Shown: positions 26,121 through 34,122 of the stretch, one piece after another
How the letters are laid out: the number at the start of each line of letters is the position of its first letter
Position numbering within the stretch: the first letter of the stretch is position 1
Assembly (NCBI GenBank): GCA_040219935.1
Contig: JAVJUA010000074.1
Coordinates: 124,001 to 188,000 of the forward strand
From: UBA7803 sp040219935
GTDB taxonomy: Bacteria > Pseudomonadota > Gammaproteobacteria > Pseudomonadales > Azotimanducaceae
Direction: 5' to 3'
DNA: 64,000 nt
Notes under the pieces: generated by a model
Told to the model about the DNA's origin: nothing
Databases searched by the model: none
What the model saw: the letters and a program-made list of their open reading frames with translations, nothing else
Translations under genes and position numbers: made by a program

Positions 26121-26876
26121 ATGGCTGAGTCGACCCAGGAAGGGATCGCAGCCACCCGTGACAACGCGATCCAGAGTCGCTACCTCACCGATCCGGACGA
26201 GGTCGCCCAGATATTCAAAGTGCTGCGCGACCAGCGGGCGGAGTTGCAGCTCCGCTTCGACCAGCAGGCTCAGCCCTACCGGGCCAAGGTGCTCGACCTC
26301 AAGGCGGGTTCCGTGCTGATCGAGGACATCCACCCCCGGGACGGCATGCGCCTGCTGCGGGAGGGCAAGCCGTTCGCGCTGGCCGCCCGCATCGACGGGC
26401 TGTACGTGCACGCGGTGCAGAACCGCGCGCACAAGTCCGACTCGGAACGCAACGTGCCCTTCTTCCACATGGCGCTGCCCAGGAACATGCTCTGCCAGCA
26501 GCGGCGCCGTGCCACACGCTTCCGCCTGCCCCTGCGGGTGGCGGCCAACGGCGCCAGTGTGACCCTGATCCCCGCCGCCAAGGATGGCAAGAACCTGGCT
26601 GGCAGCATCATCGACATCTCTGCCGGCGGCTGCCGGGCGGAGTTCAGCGGCCACCGGTTCCGGCCGATTCACGACGACGACCCACTGGACGGCTGCACGC
26701 TGTCCGTTCCCAACCTTCTGGAGCTGCGGGCCAAGGCCGCCATCCGTCACTCCAACTTCGACACCCGTCGGCACGTGCTCACCTGCGGCATCGAGTTCAC
26801 GGAAATGGACGTCACCGACCGGCGCCGGCTCGAGCAGTTCGTGCAGTCACTGGCGCGGATTTCGCAGCCGGTCTGA
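26121..26876 (+). CDS. YcgR-like PilZ domain c-di-GMP receptor
   Basis: A 251-residue protein with an N-terminal YcgR-type domain (about 20-115: DPDEVAQIFKVLRDQRAELQLRF, FALAARIDGLYV) and a PilZ domain. The c-di-GMP signature is complete: QRRRATRFR (127-135) and DISAGG (165-170). YcgR slows the flagellar motor when it binds c-di-GMP. A GGAGG site lies before the ATG. It is divergent from the hsbA-hsbR-hptB operon, placing c-di-GMP and Hpt signalling side by side. Confidence 0.85.
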   Translation: MAESTQEGIAATRDNAIQSRYLTDPDEVAQIFKVLRDQRAELQLRFDQQAQPYRAKVLDLKAGSVLIEDIHPRDGMRLLREGKPFALAARIDGLYVHAVQNRAHKSDSERNVPFFHMALPRNMLCQQRRRATRFRLPLRVAANGASVTLIPAAKDGKNLAGSIIDISAGGCRAEFSGHRFRPIHDDDPLDGCTLSVPNLLELRAKAAIRHSNFDTRRHVLTCGIEFTEMDVTDRRRLEQFVQSLARISQPV

Positions 26877-26878
26877 GC

Positions 26879-26900
26879 GCTAGCGTGCTGTCACACTAGC
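26879..26900. terminator. Stem-loop between convergent genes
   Basis: GCTAGCGTG and CACACTAGC flank a CTGT loop: a 9-bp stem with one mismatch, between the PilZ gene (stop at 26876) and the convergent DUF2064 gene, whose TAG stop (26880-26882) is part of the stem. No T-run follows on either strand, so it may be a weak bidirectional terminator or only an RNA-stabilising hairpin. Confidence 0.4.
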
Positions 26901-27500
26901 CAGATAGCGCGCCCAGTCGGCGGCATCGTCGACATCCCAGATCTCCTCGCAGAGCGCCACCGCAATGCCCCTCGCAGCCGCGGCCGCCAGGGTCTGCCGA
27001 AGCACGTCGGGCCCACCCCAGCCGATGCGGTCGAACAGCGCAGGCACCCGTTCGCGCACGCCGATCAAGCCATAGCCGCCGTCGGCCGCGGGGCCCAGCA
27101 CCACCGGGTGATCGTCGAGCGCGCGCAGCGCCCCCCGGACATAGGCCGCATCGATGGGTGGGCAGTCGGTGCCCACCAGCAGCGCGCGGGAAGCCCGCTG
27201 CAACCCATCCGTCAGCGTATGCGCCATGCGCTGGCCGAGATCGGCGCCCTGCTGCTGCCGCAGCGGCACGCCGAAGTCGCGGGACCACTTGCGGCAGTCG
27301 GCATCGGGCGGGCCGTCTATCCACAGCTCCGTGGCCAGACCCGGCACCCGGGACAGACGCCCGAGGGTGTCCGCCACCAGCATGCGATGGGCCTCGAGCG
27401 CCAGCGCATCTCCCAGGTCCCGGGCGAGACGCCGCTTCACCGCGCCCAGCCTGGGCACCCGGGCAAAGACGCAGAGGATGGGGTCGGCGGCGACGGTCAT
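26880..27500 (-). CDS. DUF2064 / TIGR04282-type glycosyltransferase-fold protein
   Basis: A 206-residue protein of the TIGR04282 (DUF2064) group: FARVPRLGAVKRRLA at the N-terminus, VGTDCPPIDAAYV (nucleotide-sugar-binding DxD-like site), and GPAADGGYGLIGV. The fold is that of nucleotidyl/glycosyltransferases. It commonly sits beside TIGR04283-type genes, as here, where the two overlap (ATGA). The biochemical role of this pair is unresolved; arsenosugar-type synthesis has been proposed for the partner family. Confidence 0.8.
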   Translation of the reverse strand: MTVAADPILCVFARVPRLGAVKRRLARDLGDALALEAHRMLVADTLGRLSRVPGLATELWIDGPPDADCRKWSRDFGVPLRQQQGADLGQRMAHTLTDGLQRASRALLVGTDCPPIDAAYVRGALRALDDHPVVLGPAADGGYGLIGVRERVPALFDRIGWGGPDVLRQTLAAAAARGIAVALCEEIWDVDDAADWARYLASVTAR

Positions 27501-28213
27501 GGTCGATAGTACTCGGCTGCCAGCCGCTCGGGATCGGCGCCAAACCAGTACCGCAGCCGGAACCACCACATCGTGAGCACGGTTCTCACCAGCCCGCGAC
27601 GCTGCCAGCGGCGGGCCGACGCCCCCAGCCGCTCGCGGCGACAGCGTGGCCGCGCCAGGCGCTTCAGCCGCCGTGACAGCTCGATATCCTCCATCAACGG
27701 CTGTGCGGGCATGCCGCCGGCGCGATCCAGCACCTCGCGGTGGACGAAGATGCCCTGGTCGCCGGTGCAGATGCCCGTGAGGCAGGAGCGGCGGTTCATG
27801 AAGAAGGCGACCACGGCGAGCCCGGCGCCGGCCGCAAAATCGACGTCGAACCGGCCCCAGCCCGGCGGCGTGGCGGGCAGCCGCTCGAGGTAGCGCCAGA
27901 TGGCCGGCGTCGGCGCCGCATCGGCATGCAGCAGCCACAGCCAGGGTCCGGCACCCGCCGCGGTGCCGGCGGCGATGCCGGCGGCGAGCTGCAGCCCCCG
28001 GCCGGCCGGCGAGTCGATGACGCGACAGCCGTGCCGCAATGCCACCGCCCGGCTGTCGTCGCGGCTGCCGCCGTCCACCACCACCACCTCGGCGAGCCGG
28101 GCCGACCTGGCCGGCTCGAGCTTCGGCAGCAGCGCCGCCAGCGCGGGCGCGTCGTTGCGCACCGGGATCACCACGCACAATGGCGCCGGGGCGTGCTCAG
28201 GAATGACCGTCAT
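27497..28213 (-). CDS. TIGR04283-type family 2 glycosyltransferase
   Basis: A 238-residue GT-A glycosyltransferase: VVIPVRNDAPALAALL start, VVDGGSRDDSRAVA (nucleotide-binding Asp), LLHADAAP (DxD equivalent), and PLMEDIELSRRLKRL near the end. TIGR04283 members are annotated for arsenosugar biosynthesis, but no arsenic-handling gene (arsM, arsS) is in the window. It is the middle gene of a three-gene minus-strand operon: the upstream CoA-transferase overlaps its start by 17 bp. Confidence 0.82.
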   Translation of the reverse strand: MTVIPEHAPAPLCVVIPVRNDAPALAALLPKLEPARSARLAEVVVVDGGSRDDSRAVALRHGCRVIDSPAGRGLQLAAGIAAGTAAGAGPWLWLLHADAAPTPAIWRYLERLPATPPGWGRFDVDFAAGAGLAVVAFFMNRRSCLTGICTGDQGIFVHREVLDRAGGMPAQPLMEDIELSRRLKRLARPRCRRERLGASARRWQRRGLVRTVLTMWWFRLRYWFGADPERLAAEYYRP

Positions 28214-29417
28214 CCAGTCCGAACTGGGCCAGAATCTCGGCCCGGTGCTCGTCCAGCATGGGCGCCCGGCGATAGATGTCGGTGGGCGTGGTCGTGAACT
28301 TGATCGGCGGCCCCGCCAGGCGCACCGGGGCGTTGTCGCCCGGCAGCGCCACCTCGCGAATCATGCCCCGCGCCTGCAGGTGGGGATCGGCGAACAGATC
28401 GGCAGCCGTGTTCACCGGCCCGCAGGGCACCTGACCGCCCAGCGTGGATACCACCTGCTGCTTGGTGCGCGCCCGGGTCCACGCTTCGATGACGCCATTG
28501 ACCAGATGTCGGTTGGCCACCCGGCGGCGGACGTCGCTGGTGCGCTCGTCGCTGATCAGATCGGCACGGGCCATGGCCTCGCACAGGGCCTGCCAGTGCT
28601 TGGCATTCACGGCGGCGATGGCGACGCCGCCGTCGGTCGTGGGGTAGATGTCGAACGGACAGAGGTTGGGATGGCCCGAGCCCCGCGGCCCCAGAGAGAC
28701 GCGGTCGTAGCCGTAGTTGGCCACCACGGTCTCGCAGAGGAAAGCCACGGCGTCGTACATGGCGACGTCCACGAACTGGCCGCGGCCGCTGGCCCGGGCC
28801 TTGTGCACGGCCGAGACTACGCCCAGGGCCATGAGGGTACCCGGGTACAGGTCGCCGACGCTGGCGCCGGCTGGATAGCCGGCCCCATCGCCCGAGCCGG
28901 TGATGTGGGCCAGGCCGCCCATGCACTGGGCGACGATGTCGAACGCCGGCCAGTCGACGTAGGGGCTCTCACCGGTGCGCGGATCGCCGAAGCCGCGCAC
29001 GGCCGCATAGACGATGCGCGGGTTGCGGGCGGCGATCACGTCGTAGCCGCAGCCGAGCCGGTCCATGACCCCGGCGCGCGTATTCTCGAGCACGGCGTCG
29101 GCGCGGTCGCATAGCTGCAGGAACAGCTCGCGGTCGGCGTCCGCCTTGAGGTCGAGACGGATGCTGCGCTTGTTGCGGTTGATGCTGGCGAAGTAGCCAC
29201 CGTAGTCGCAGCCCGCCGCACGCCCGGAGGCCGGGGTCGCGAAGTCGACCGGATGCGGCGGCGTGCCCCGCGTGATGTCGCCGTCGGGGGGCTCGACCTT
29301 GATCACGTCGGCACCCAGGTCGGCCAGAATCGCAGCGCCGAACGGGCCGGCCAGGGCCATGGTGCAATCGATGACGACGATGTCCTGCAGCGGACCGGTG
29401 CGGTTGTCTGCGGCCAC
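28197..29417 (-). CDS. CaiB/BaiF family CoA-transferase
   Basis: A 406-residue class III CoA-transferase: MALAGPFGAAILADLGADVIKVE at the N-terminus, RNKRSIRLDLK, and the putative catalytic aspartate in YVDWPAFDIVAQ. Family members move CoA between acyl groups (carnitine, formate/oxalate, bile acids, succinate). The donor and acceptor cannot be told. Its 3' end overlaps the TIGR04283 gene although there is no evident metabolic link, so the overlap may be accidental packing. Confidence 0.85.
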   Translation of the reverse strand: MAADNRTGPLQDIVVIDCTMALAGPFGAAILADLGADVIKVEPPDGDITRGTPPHPVDFATPASGRAAGCDYGGYFASINRNKRSIRLDLKADADRELFLQLCDRADAVLENTRAGVMDRLGCGYDVIAARNPRIVYAAVRGFGDPRTGESPYVDWPAFDIVAQCMGGLAHITGSGDGAGYPAGASVGDLYPGTLMALGVVSAVHKARASGRGQFVDVAMYDAVAFLCETVVANYGYDRVSLGPRGSGHPNLCPFDIYPTTDGGVAIAAVNAKHWQALCEAMARADLISDERTSDVRRRVANRHLVNGVIEAWTRARTKQQVVSTLGGQVPCGPVNTAADLFADPHLQARGMIREVALPGDNAPVRLAGPPIKFTTTPTDIYRRAPMLDEHRAEILAQFGLDDGHS

Positions 29418-29453
29418 GGAGCGCTCCTGCTTGGCGGGGCGCTATCGCCCCGA

Positions 29454-29771
29454 TCAGGGTCGGTCCGCCGGCACCGCGTCGCACACTCGGATCGGCCGGT
29501 GGTTCCCGACCGACGGATCGTAGACGCCGACGTCCCGGCAGTTGGCCGCCCCCTGTACCGGGGCAGCGTACTGCTGGCGGCGGTCGAGTTCCACACCGGC
29601 CGGGCAGGAACCGGGCGCGCGACCGGCGCAGCGGTCGACGCCGGCAGCGGCTTCGGCGACGCTGGTGCACAGGGTGCGCGGCGCGCCGTCGACGCAGAAG
29701 CAATCGCAGGCCGGGCGAGCGACGGCGGGCGCCAGCAGCAGCGCCGACAGCAGCAGTGCATTCACAGCCAT
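29454..29771 (-). CDS. Small exported Cys-rich protein
   Basis: A 105-residue protein: signal peptide (VNALLLSALLLAPAVA, cut probably before RPAC), then a compact domain rich in cysteine (CDCFCVDGAPRTLCTS, RCAGRAPGSCPAG, NCRDVGVYD, VCDAV), likely disulfide-bonded in the periplasm. GGAG precedes the ATG at 29771. Upstream in-frame codons would add 25 residues without signal character. It stands alone between the CoA-transferase and a tRNA gene. Function unknown. Confidence 0.55.
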   Translation of the reverse strand: MAVNALLLSALLLAPAVARPACDCFCVDGAPRTLCTSVAEAAAGVDRCAGRAPGSCPAGVELDRRQQYAAPVQGAANCRDVGVYDPSVGNHRPIRVCDAVPADRP

Positions 29772-29887
29772 GAACGATCTCCACAGCGATGGGAGACGCC
29801 ATGGTCGCGCCGGCGATGGCGCGCGGCTGTCGGGCGCCGGCTGCAAGATCCGTGCGAGATCATCGCGCCCGGCGGCGCGAGGGGGGA

Positions 29888-29962
29888 TGGTAGCCCCGGC
29901 AGGAATCGAACCTGCATTTGCCGCTTAGGAGGCGGCCGTTCTATCCATTGAACTACGAGGCC
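29888..29962 (-). tRNA. tRNA-Arg (anticodon CCT)
   Basis: A full cloverleaf on the minus strand: acceptor GGCCTCG/CGGGGCT (with G-U pairs), D stem GTTC/GAAC, anticodon stem GCCGC/GCGGC with loop CTCCTAA (anticodon CCT, reading AGG), T arm GCAGG-TTCGATT-CCTGC, discriminator A and encoded CCA (29888-29890). Confidence 0.95.
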
Positions 29963-29985
29963 ATGGTGAGGCCGGCTAGTGTAAC

Positions 29986-30474
29986 TCAGCCGTCCTCGGG
30001 TTCATCGCCGGTACGGCGCAGCTTGTGCAGCTCATGGCCTGCTGGCGCGCGATCGACGAAGGCGTCGGCACCCGCGGCGTCATAGCGGCCGGCATCGGCG
30101 CCATCGGCTTCCACCTCCAGTGCAGCGCCGGGCAAGCGCGTCGGGGCGATGCCCTGCGCCAGCGGCGCCGCACTCAGCCAGGCGTCGCGGAAGCCGGACC
30201 GGCGCGCATCGCCGAGCAGCTGCTCGGCCAGGCCGCGGCGCATGTAGGGTCCGCTCGCCACCCGGTAGCTGCGGCCATCGGACCCGTCCTCGGGAATGAT
30301 CACCACCTGGTCCGGCAGCGCTGCCCGTGCGCGGTGGCGCAAAGCCTGCGCCTGCTCCGGATCGGGCGTGCGGCCGAGGTTCACCCAATGCGACATCGGG
30401 TCCACGGATTCACCAAACACCCCGGACGAAAAAATAATAAGAACAACGAGATATGGCGCCTTCTTTAGAATCAT
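29986..30474 (-). CDS. Exported protein with SPOR-like domain, downstream of oadB
   Basis: A 162-residue protein: signal peptide (PYLVVLIIFSSGVFGES) followed by a domain with RSYRVASGPYMRRGLAEQLLGDARRSGF, which has the strand-helix pattern of SPOR-type peptidoglycan-binding repeats. The first 25 codons are clearly more A+T-rich (AAA, TAT, ATT, TTT, AAG) than the rest, unusual for this genome. AGGGGA precedes the ATG at 30474, three bases beyond the oadB stop. It may be a cell-wall-associated partner or an unrelated gene in the operon's tail. Confidence 0.6.
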   Translation of the reverse strand: MILKKAPYLVVLIIFSSGVFGESVDPMSHWVNLGRTPDPEQAQALRHRARAALPDQVVIIPEDGSDGRSYRVASGPYMRRGLAEQLLGDARRSGFRDAWLSAAPLAQGIAPTRLPGAALEVEADGADAGRYDAAGADAFVDRAPAGHELHKLRRTGDEPEDG

Positions 30475-30476
30475 GA

Positions 30477-31610
30477 TCACTCCCCTGCCAGCAGGATCAG
30501 CACGCCGGCGGCCACCGCGGAACCGATCACGCCGGCCACGTTCGGGCCCATGGCATGCATCAGCAGGTAGTTGTGCGGGTTCGCTTCCTGGCCCACCCGG
30601 TTGGCCACCCGCGCCGCCATGGGCACCGCCGAGACGCCGGCGGCGCCGATCAGGGGGTTGATGGGCTCCCGCGTCAGCAGGTTCATGAGCTTGGCCATCA
30701 GCACGCCGGTGGCGGTGCCCACCGCGAACGCCGCCATACCGAGCACCAGAATGCCCAGGGTGCTGGGCACCAGGAACGCGTCCGCCGCCAGCTTCGAGCC
30801 CACCGCCAGACCCAGGAAGATGGTGACGATGTTGATCAGCGCGTTGCGGGTCGTATCCGACAGGCGCTCGACGACGCCGCACTCGCGCATGAGGTTGCCG
30901 AAGCAGAACATGCCCAGCAGGGGCGCCGCCGCCGGCAGCATCAGGCCCACCAGCAGCACCAGCAGCAGCGGAAAGACGATGCGCTCGACCCGCGACACCG
31001 TTCGCAGCTGCCGCATCTCGATGGCGCGCTCCCGGGCCGTGGTGAGGGCGCGCATGATGGGCGGCTGGATGAGCGGCACCAGGGCCATGTAGGAATAGGC
31101 CGCCACGGCGATGGCGCCGAGCAGCTCCGGAGCCAGCTTGCCCGCCACGTAGATGGCGGTAGGCCCGTCGGCGCCGCCGATGATGCCGATGGCGGCCGCC
31201 TGCTGCAGGGAGAAATCGAACCAGCCGAGAGCGCTCAACCCGAGCGCGCCGAGCAGGGTCGCGAAGATGCCGAACTGGGCGGCGGCGCCGAGGAACAGGG
31301 TCTTCGGGTTGGCCAGCATGGGCCCGAAATCGGTCATGGCGCCCACGCCCATGAAGATGATGAGCGGAAACGCCCCGGTCTCGATGCCGACCACGTAGGT
31401 CAGGTGCAGCAGGCCATTGCCGGTGGCGATCTCGGCGCCGGGCAGGTTGCTGAGTATGCCGCCGAAGCCGATGGTGACCAGCAGCAGCGGCTCGAAGCGG
31501 CGCGCCACCGCCAGGTACAGCAGGCCCAGGCAGACGGCGATCATGACCGCCTGACCCCAGCTCATCTGGTAGAGGCCGGACGCCAGCCACAGGTCGCTCA
31601 GGCGCTCCAC
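30477..31610 (-). CDS. oadB: Oxaloacetate decarboxylase beta subunit (Na+-translocating)
   Basis: A 377-residue polytopic protein of the OadB/MmdB/GcdB family: GGILSNLPGAEIATGNGLLH, MGVGAMTDFGPMLANPKT, IIGGADGPTAIYV (conserved Asp of the ion path) and GGEPINPLIGAAGVSAVPMAARV-like ending (here TREPINPLIGAAG). It couples decarboxylation of carboxybiotin to Na+ export. The start is GTG at 31610, six bases after oadA. The operon order is oadG-oadA-oadB. Confidence 0.92.
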   Translation of the reverse strand: MERLSDLWLASGLYQMSWGQAVMIAVCLGLLYLAVARRFEPLLLVTIGFGGILSNLPGAEIATGNGLLHLTYVVGIETGAFPLIIFMGVGAMTDFGPMLANPKTLFLGAAAQFGIFATLLGALGLSALGWFDFSLQQAAAIGIIGGADGPTAIYVAGKLAPELLGAIAVAAYSYMALVPLIQPPIMRALTTARERAIEMRQLRTVSRVERIVFPLLLVLLVGLMLPAAAPLLGMFCFGNLMRECGVVERLSDTTRNALINIVTIFLGLAVGSKLAADAFLVPSTLGILVLGMAAFAVGTATGVLMAKLMNLLTREPINPLIGAAGVSAVPMAARVANRVGQEANPHNYLLMHAMGPNVAGVIGSAVAAGVLILLAGE

Positions 31611-31615
31611 CCGGA

Positions 31616-33406
31616 TCAGCCCAGACGCATCAGCGAGTCGCCCACCGATACCTCATCGCCCTCGCGCACGTTGACCGCCGCGACGGTGCCGTCCCGGGGC
31701 GCGCTGACGTCGGTCTCCATCTTCATGGCCTCGAGCACCAGCACCGGCTGGCCGGCGCGCACCGACTCGCCCGGCGCCACCAGCACCTTGAACACCGTGC
31801 CGGCCAGGGGCGCCGCCAGCGCTTCGCCATCCGCCTGCGCCGCTGCCGGCGCCTGAGCAGCCGCCGGCGACACGTCCTGCAGCGCGCCGGAAGCAGCCAC
31901 CTCGACCGTGTACAGCTTGCCGTTGACGCGCACGTCATAGCACGCGCCCTGGGCGGCCGCCGCCGCTGGCGCCGAGGCCCGTGTTGGCGCGCCGGCCTCC
32001 GCATCCGGCGGCGGCTCGAAGGCCGAGGGGTCGCCGCGGTGCTCGATGAAGCGCAACCCCACCTGGGGAAACAGCGCGTAGGTGAGCACGTCGTCGATGA
32101 CGGCGTCCGCCAGCGGCAGCGCGCGCTCCCGGGCGATGGCCTGCAGATCTGCGGTCAGCGTATCGATCTCGGGATCCAGAAGATCGGCGGGCCGGCAGGT
32201 CACCGGCTCGTCGCCGTCGAGCACACGCTGCTGCAGCTCGGCGTTCAACGGTGCCGGCGTGGCACCGTACTCGCCGCGCAGCACCCCCTCGGTCTCCCGG
32301 GTGATGGTCTGGTAGCGCTCGCCGGCCAGCACGTTCAGCAGCGCCTGGCTGCCGACGATCTGAGAGGTGGGGGTGACCAGCGGGATGAAGCCCAGATCTT
32401 CCCGCACCCGCGGAATCTCCGCCAGCACCTCGTCCAGGCGGTCGCTGGCATCCTGCTCGCGAAGCTGACTCTCCAGGTTGGTGAGCATGCCGCCGGGTAC
32501 CTGAGCGACCAGAATGCGGGAGTCCACCCCCTTCAGCGAGCCCTCGAAGCGCGCGTACTTTCGACGCACCTGCCGGAAGTAGGCGGCGATCTCCTCCAGC
32601 AGGGTGATGTCGAGGCCGGTGCCCCGCGGCGTGCCGTCGAGGATGGCCACCAGCGATTCGGTGGCCGAGTGACCGTAGGTCATGCTCATGGACGAGATCG
32701 CGGTGTCGACGTTGTCGATGCCGGCCTCGATGGCCTTCAGATACGTGGCCGTGGACAGTCCGGTGGTGGCGTGGCACTGCATGTGCACGGGAATGTCGAG
32801 CGTCTGCTTCAGCCGGCTCACCAGCTCGTAGGCCGTGTACGGCCGCAGCAGCCCCGCCATGTCCTTGATGCACACCGAGTGGGCGCCGAGGTCCTCGATG
32901 CGGCGCGCCAGATCGACCCAGAGATCGATGGTGTGCACCGGGCTCACCGTGTAGGAGATGGTGCCCTGGGCGTGCTTGCCGACGTCGAGCGTGGCGCGGA
33001 TGGCGGTCTCGAGGTTGCGGACGTCGTTCATGGCGTCGAAGATGCGGAACACGTCGACGCCGTTGGCGGCCGAGCGCTCCACGAACTTGCACACCACGTC
33101 GTCAGCGTAGTGCCGGTAGCCGAGCAGGTTCTGGCCCCGCAGCAGCATCTGCTGCGGCGTGTTCGGCATGGCCGCCTTGAGCAGGCGGATGCGCTCCCAG
33201 GGGTCCTCGCCCAGATAGCGGATGCAGGCGTCGAAGGTGGCGCCGCCCCAGGACTCCACCGACCAGAAGCCCACCTGGTCGAGGCGCTCGGCCATGGGCA
33301 GCATGTCGTCGATGCGCATGCGGGTGGCGAGCAGGCTCTGGTGAGCGTCCCGCAGCACCAGCTCGGTGATGCCCAGGCGAGCGCCTTCAGGGGTGGCCGG
33401 CGTCAT
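31616..33406 (-). CDS. oadA: Oxaloacetate decarboxylase alpha subunit (carboxyltransferase with biotinyl domain)
   Basis: A 596-residue biotin enzyme. The HMGL-like carboxyltransferase barrel (1-280) has LRDAHQSLLATRMR, QMLLRGQNLLGYRHYADDVV and CIKDMAGLLRP; the conserved domain (about 285-450) follows; an Ala-rich linker leads to the biotinyl domain with VLEAMKMETD, whose Lys carries biotin. It removes CO2 from oxaloacetate (to pyruvate) for the OadB pump. The ATG overlaps the oadG stop (ATGA). Confidence 0.94.
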   Translation of the reverse strand: MTPATPEGARLGITELVLRDAHQSLLATRMRIDDMLPMAERLDQVGFWSVESWGGATFDACIRYLGEDPWERIRLLKAAMPNTPQQMLLRGQNLLGYRHYADDVVCKFVERSAANGVDVFRIFDAMNDVRNLETAIRATLDVGKHAQGTISYTVSPVHTIDLWVDLARRIEDLGAHSVCIKDMAGLLRPYTAYELVSRLKQTLDIPVHMQCHATTGLSTATYLKAIEAGIDNVDTAISSMSMTYGHSATESLVAILDGTPRGTGLDITLLEEIAAYFRQVRRKYARFEGSLKGVDSRILVAQVPGGMLTNLESQLREQDASDRLDEVLAEIPRVREDLGFIPLVTPTSQIVGSQALLNVLAGERYQTITRETEGVLRGEYGATPAPLNAELQQRVLDGDEPVTCRPADLLDPEIDTLTADLQAIARERALPLADAVIDDVLTYALFPQVGLRFIEHRGDPSAFEPPPDAEAGAPTRASAPAAAAAQGACYDVRVNGKLYTVEVAASGALQDVSPAAAQAPAAAQADGEALAAPLAGTVFKVLVAPGESVRAGQPVLVLEAMKMETDVSAPRDGTVAAVNVREGDEVSVGDSLMRLG

Positions 33407-33630
33407 GGTCCCCGACCGCGGTGGTGGGCCACGGCGGCCGCGATGGCGGCGACCTCGTCTTCGGTCGGCCCGTGCGCATCGGCGCCAGGTGGCGGAACAA
33501 CGGCGTCTGGGGCGAACCGGAGCACCAGGCGCGACATCAGCAGCGTCGACAGCACCAGCAGGGTCAGGAAGGCGAACACGGTGCCCATGCCCGCGAGCAT
33601 GAGCTCCACCCCCTGTAGGATCGGATTCAC
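33403..33630 (-). CDS. oadG: Oxaloacetate decarboxylase gamma subunit
   Basis: A 75-residue OadG: one transmembrane helix (MGTVFAFLTLLVLSTLLMSRL) and a Pro-rich cytosolic tail with His residues near the C-terminus (VAHHRGRG), which in the family contribute to Zn2+ binding and alpha-beta docking. The GTG at 33630 with an upstream GGGGGCGAGG is preferred; an ATG at 33675 would add 15 non-conserved residues. First gene of the oad operon, starting 62 bp after the tRNA-Arg(ACG) gene on the same strand. Confidence 0.85.
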   Translation of the reverse strand: MNPILQGVELMLAGMGTVFAFLTLLVLSTLLMSRLVLRFAPDAVVPPPGADAHGPTEDEVAAIAAAVAHHRGRGP

Positions 33631-33692
33631 GACGCGCCTCGCCCCCATAAGGCCCTGAGGCGAGTGTGGCAGCATACGCAGTGCAGGATCAA

Positions 33693-33769
33693 TGGCGCGC
33701 CCGGAGAGATTCGAACTCCCGACCTTCTGGTTCGTAGCCAGACGCTCTATCCAACTGAGCTACGGGCGC
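33693..33769 (-). tRNA. tRNA-Arg (anticodon ACG)
   Basis: Minus-strand cloverleaf: acceptor GCGCCCG/CGGGCGC, D arm GCTC-AGTTGGATA-GAGC, anticodon stem TCTGG/CCAGA with loop CTACGAA (anticodon ACG, edited to ICG in bacteria and reading CGU/CGC/CGA), T arm GGGAG-TTCGAAT-CTCTC, discriminator G and encoded CCA (33693-33695). Confidence 0.96.
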
Positions 33770-33820
33770 GGAAAGGCGCGCTATTATCTGGAAGGGTCCC
33801 AGGGGCGTCAAGGAAACCGA

Positions 33821-33889
33821 CGCGGCATTCGCCGCAGATCCGGCGCGGCATTCGCCGCAGATCCGACGCGGCATTCGCCGCAGATGCGG
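33821..33889 (+). repeat. Three tandem 23-bp repeats
   Basis: Three head-to-tail copies of CGCGGCATTCGCCGCAGATC followed by CGG or CGA (third copy GCGG), at 33821-33843, 33844-33866 and 33867-33889. Each copy contains GCGGC-ATTC-GCCGC, a perfect 5-bp hairpin. They lie between the tRNA-Arg(ACG) gene and the small membrane protein gene at 33932, that is, upstream of both. Confidence 0.85.
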
Positions 33890-33931
33890 CGCGCCTTGGC
33901 GCCGGTAGCCCGGTCTGCAATCATTCGCCCC

Positions 33932-34102
33932 ATGAAAGACGCCCCCAGACCACCCGACGACGCGCCCGCGCCCGAGGCGGAGCGGAAGTTCCATCTCTGG
34001 CGCCTGCTCGGCGTCATCGCCCTGGTGATCGTCGCCCTGGGCGTGATCAGCTTCCTGGTCGACTGGTTCGTGATCGGCCCGCTGCGAGGCCGGGTCTACT
34101 GA
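33932..34102 (+). CDS. Small single-pass membrane protein
   Basis: A 56-residue protein: charged N-terminus, one strongly hydrophobic helix (LWRLLGVIALVIVALGVISFLVDWFVIGPL) and a basic end GRVY. The ATG at 33932 is preceded by weak Shine-Dalgarno matches only. No known family, but the helix is typical of real small membrane proteins. It lies downstream of the 23-bp repeats and convergent with gloB. Confidence 0.5.
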   Translation: MKDAPRPPDDAPAPEAERKFHLWRLLGVIALVIVALGVISFLVDWFVIGPLRGRVY

Positions 34103-34122
34103 GCCGGCCGGTAAGGCCACCG

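Noticed and set aside
33821..33889. CRISPR array
   Set aside because: The 23-bp units are directly adjacent without spacers, and no cas genes are in the window.
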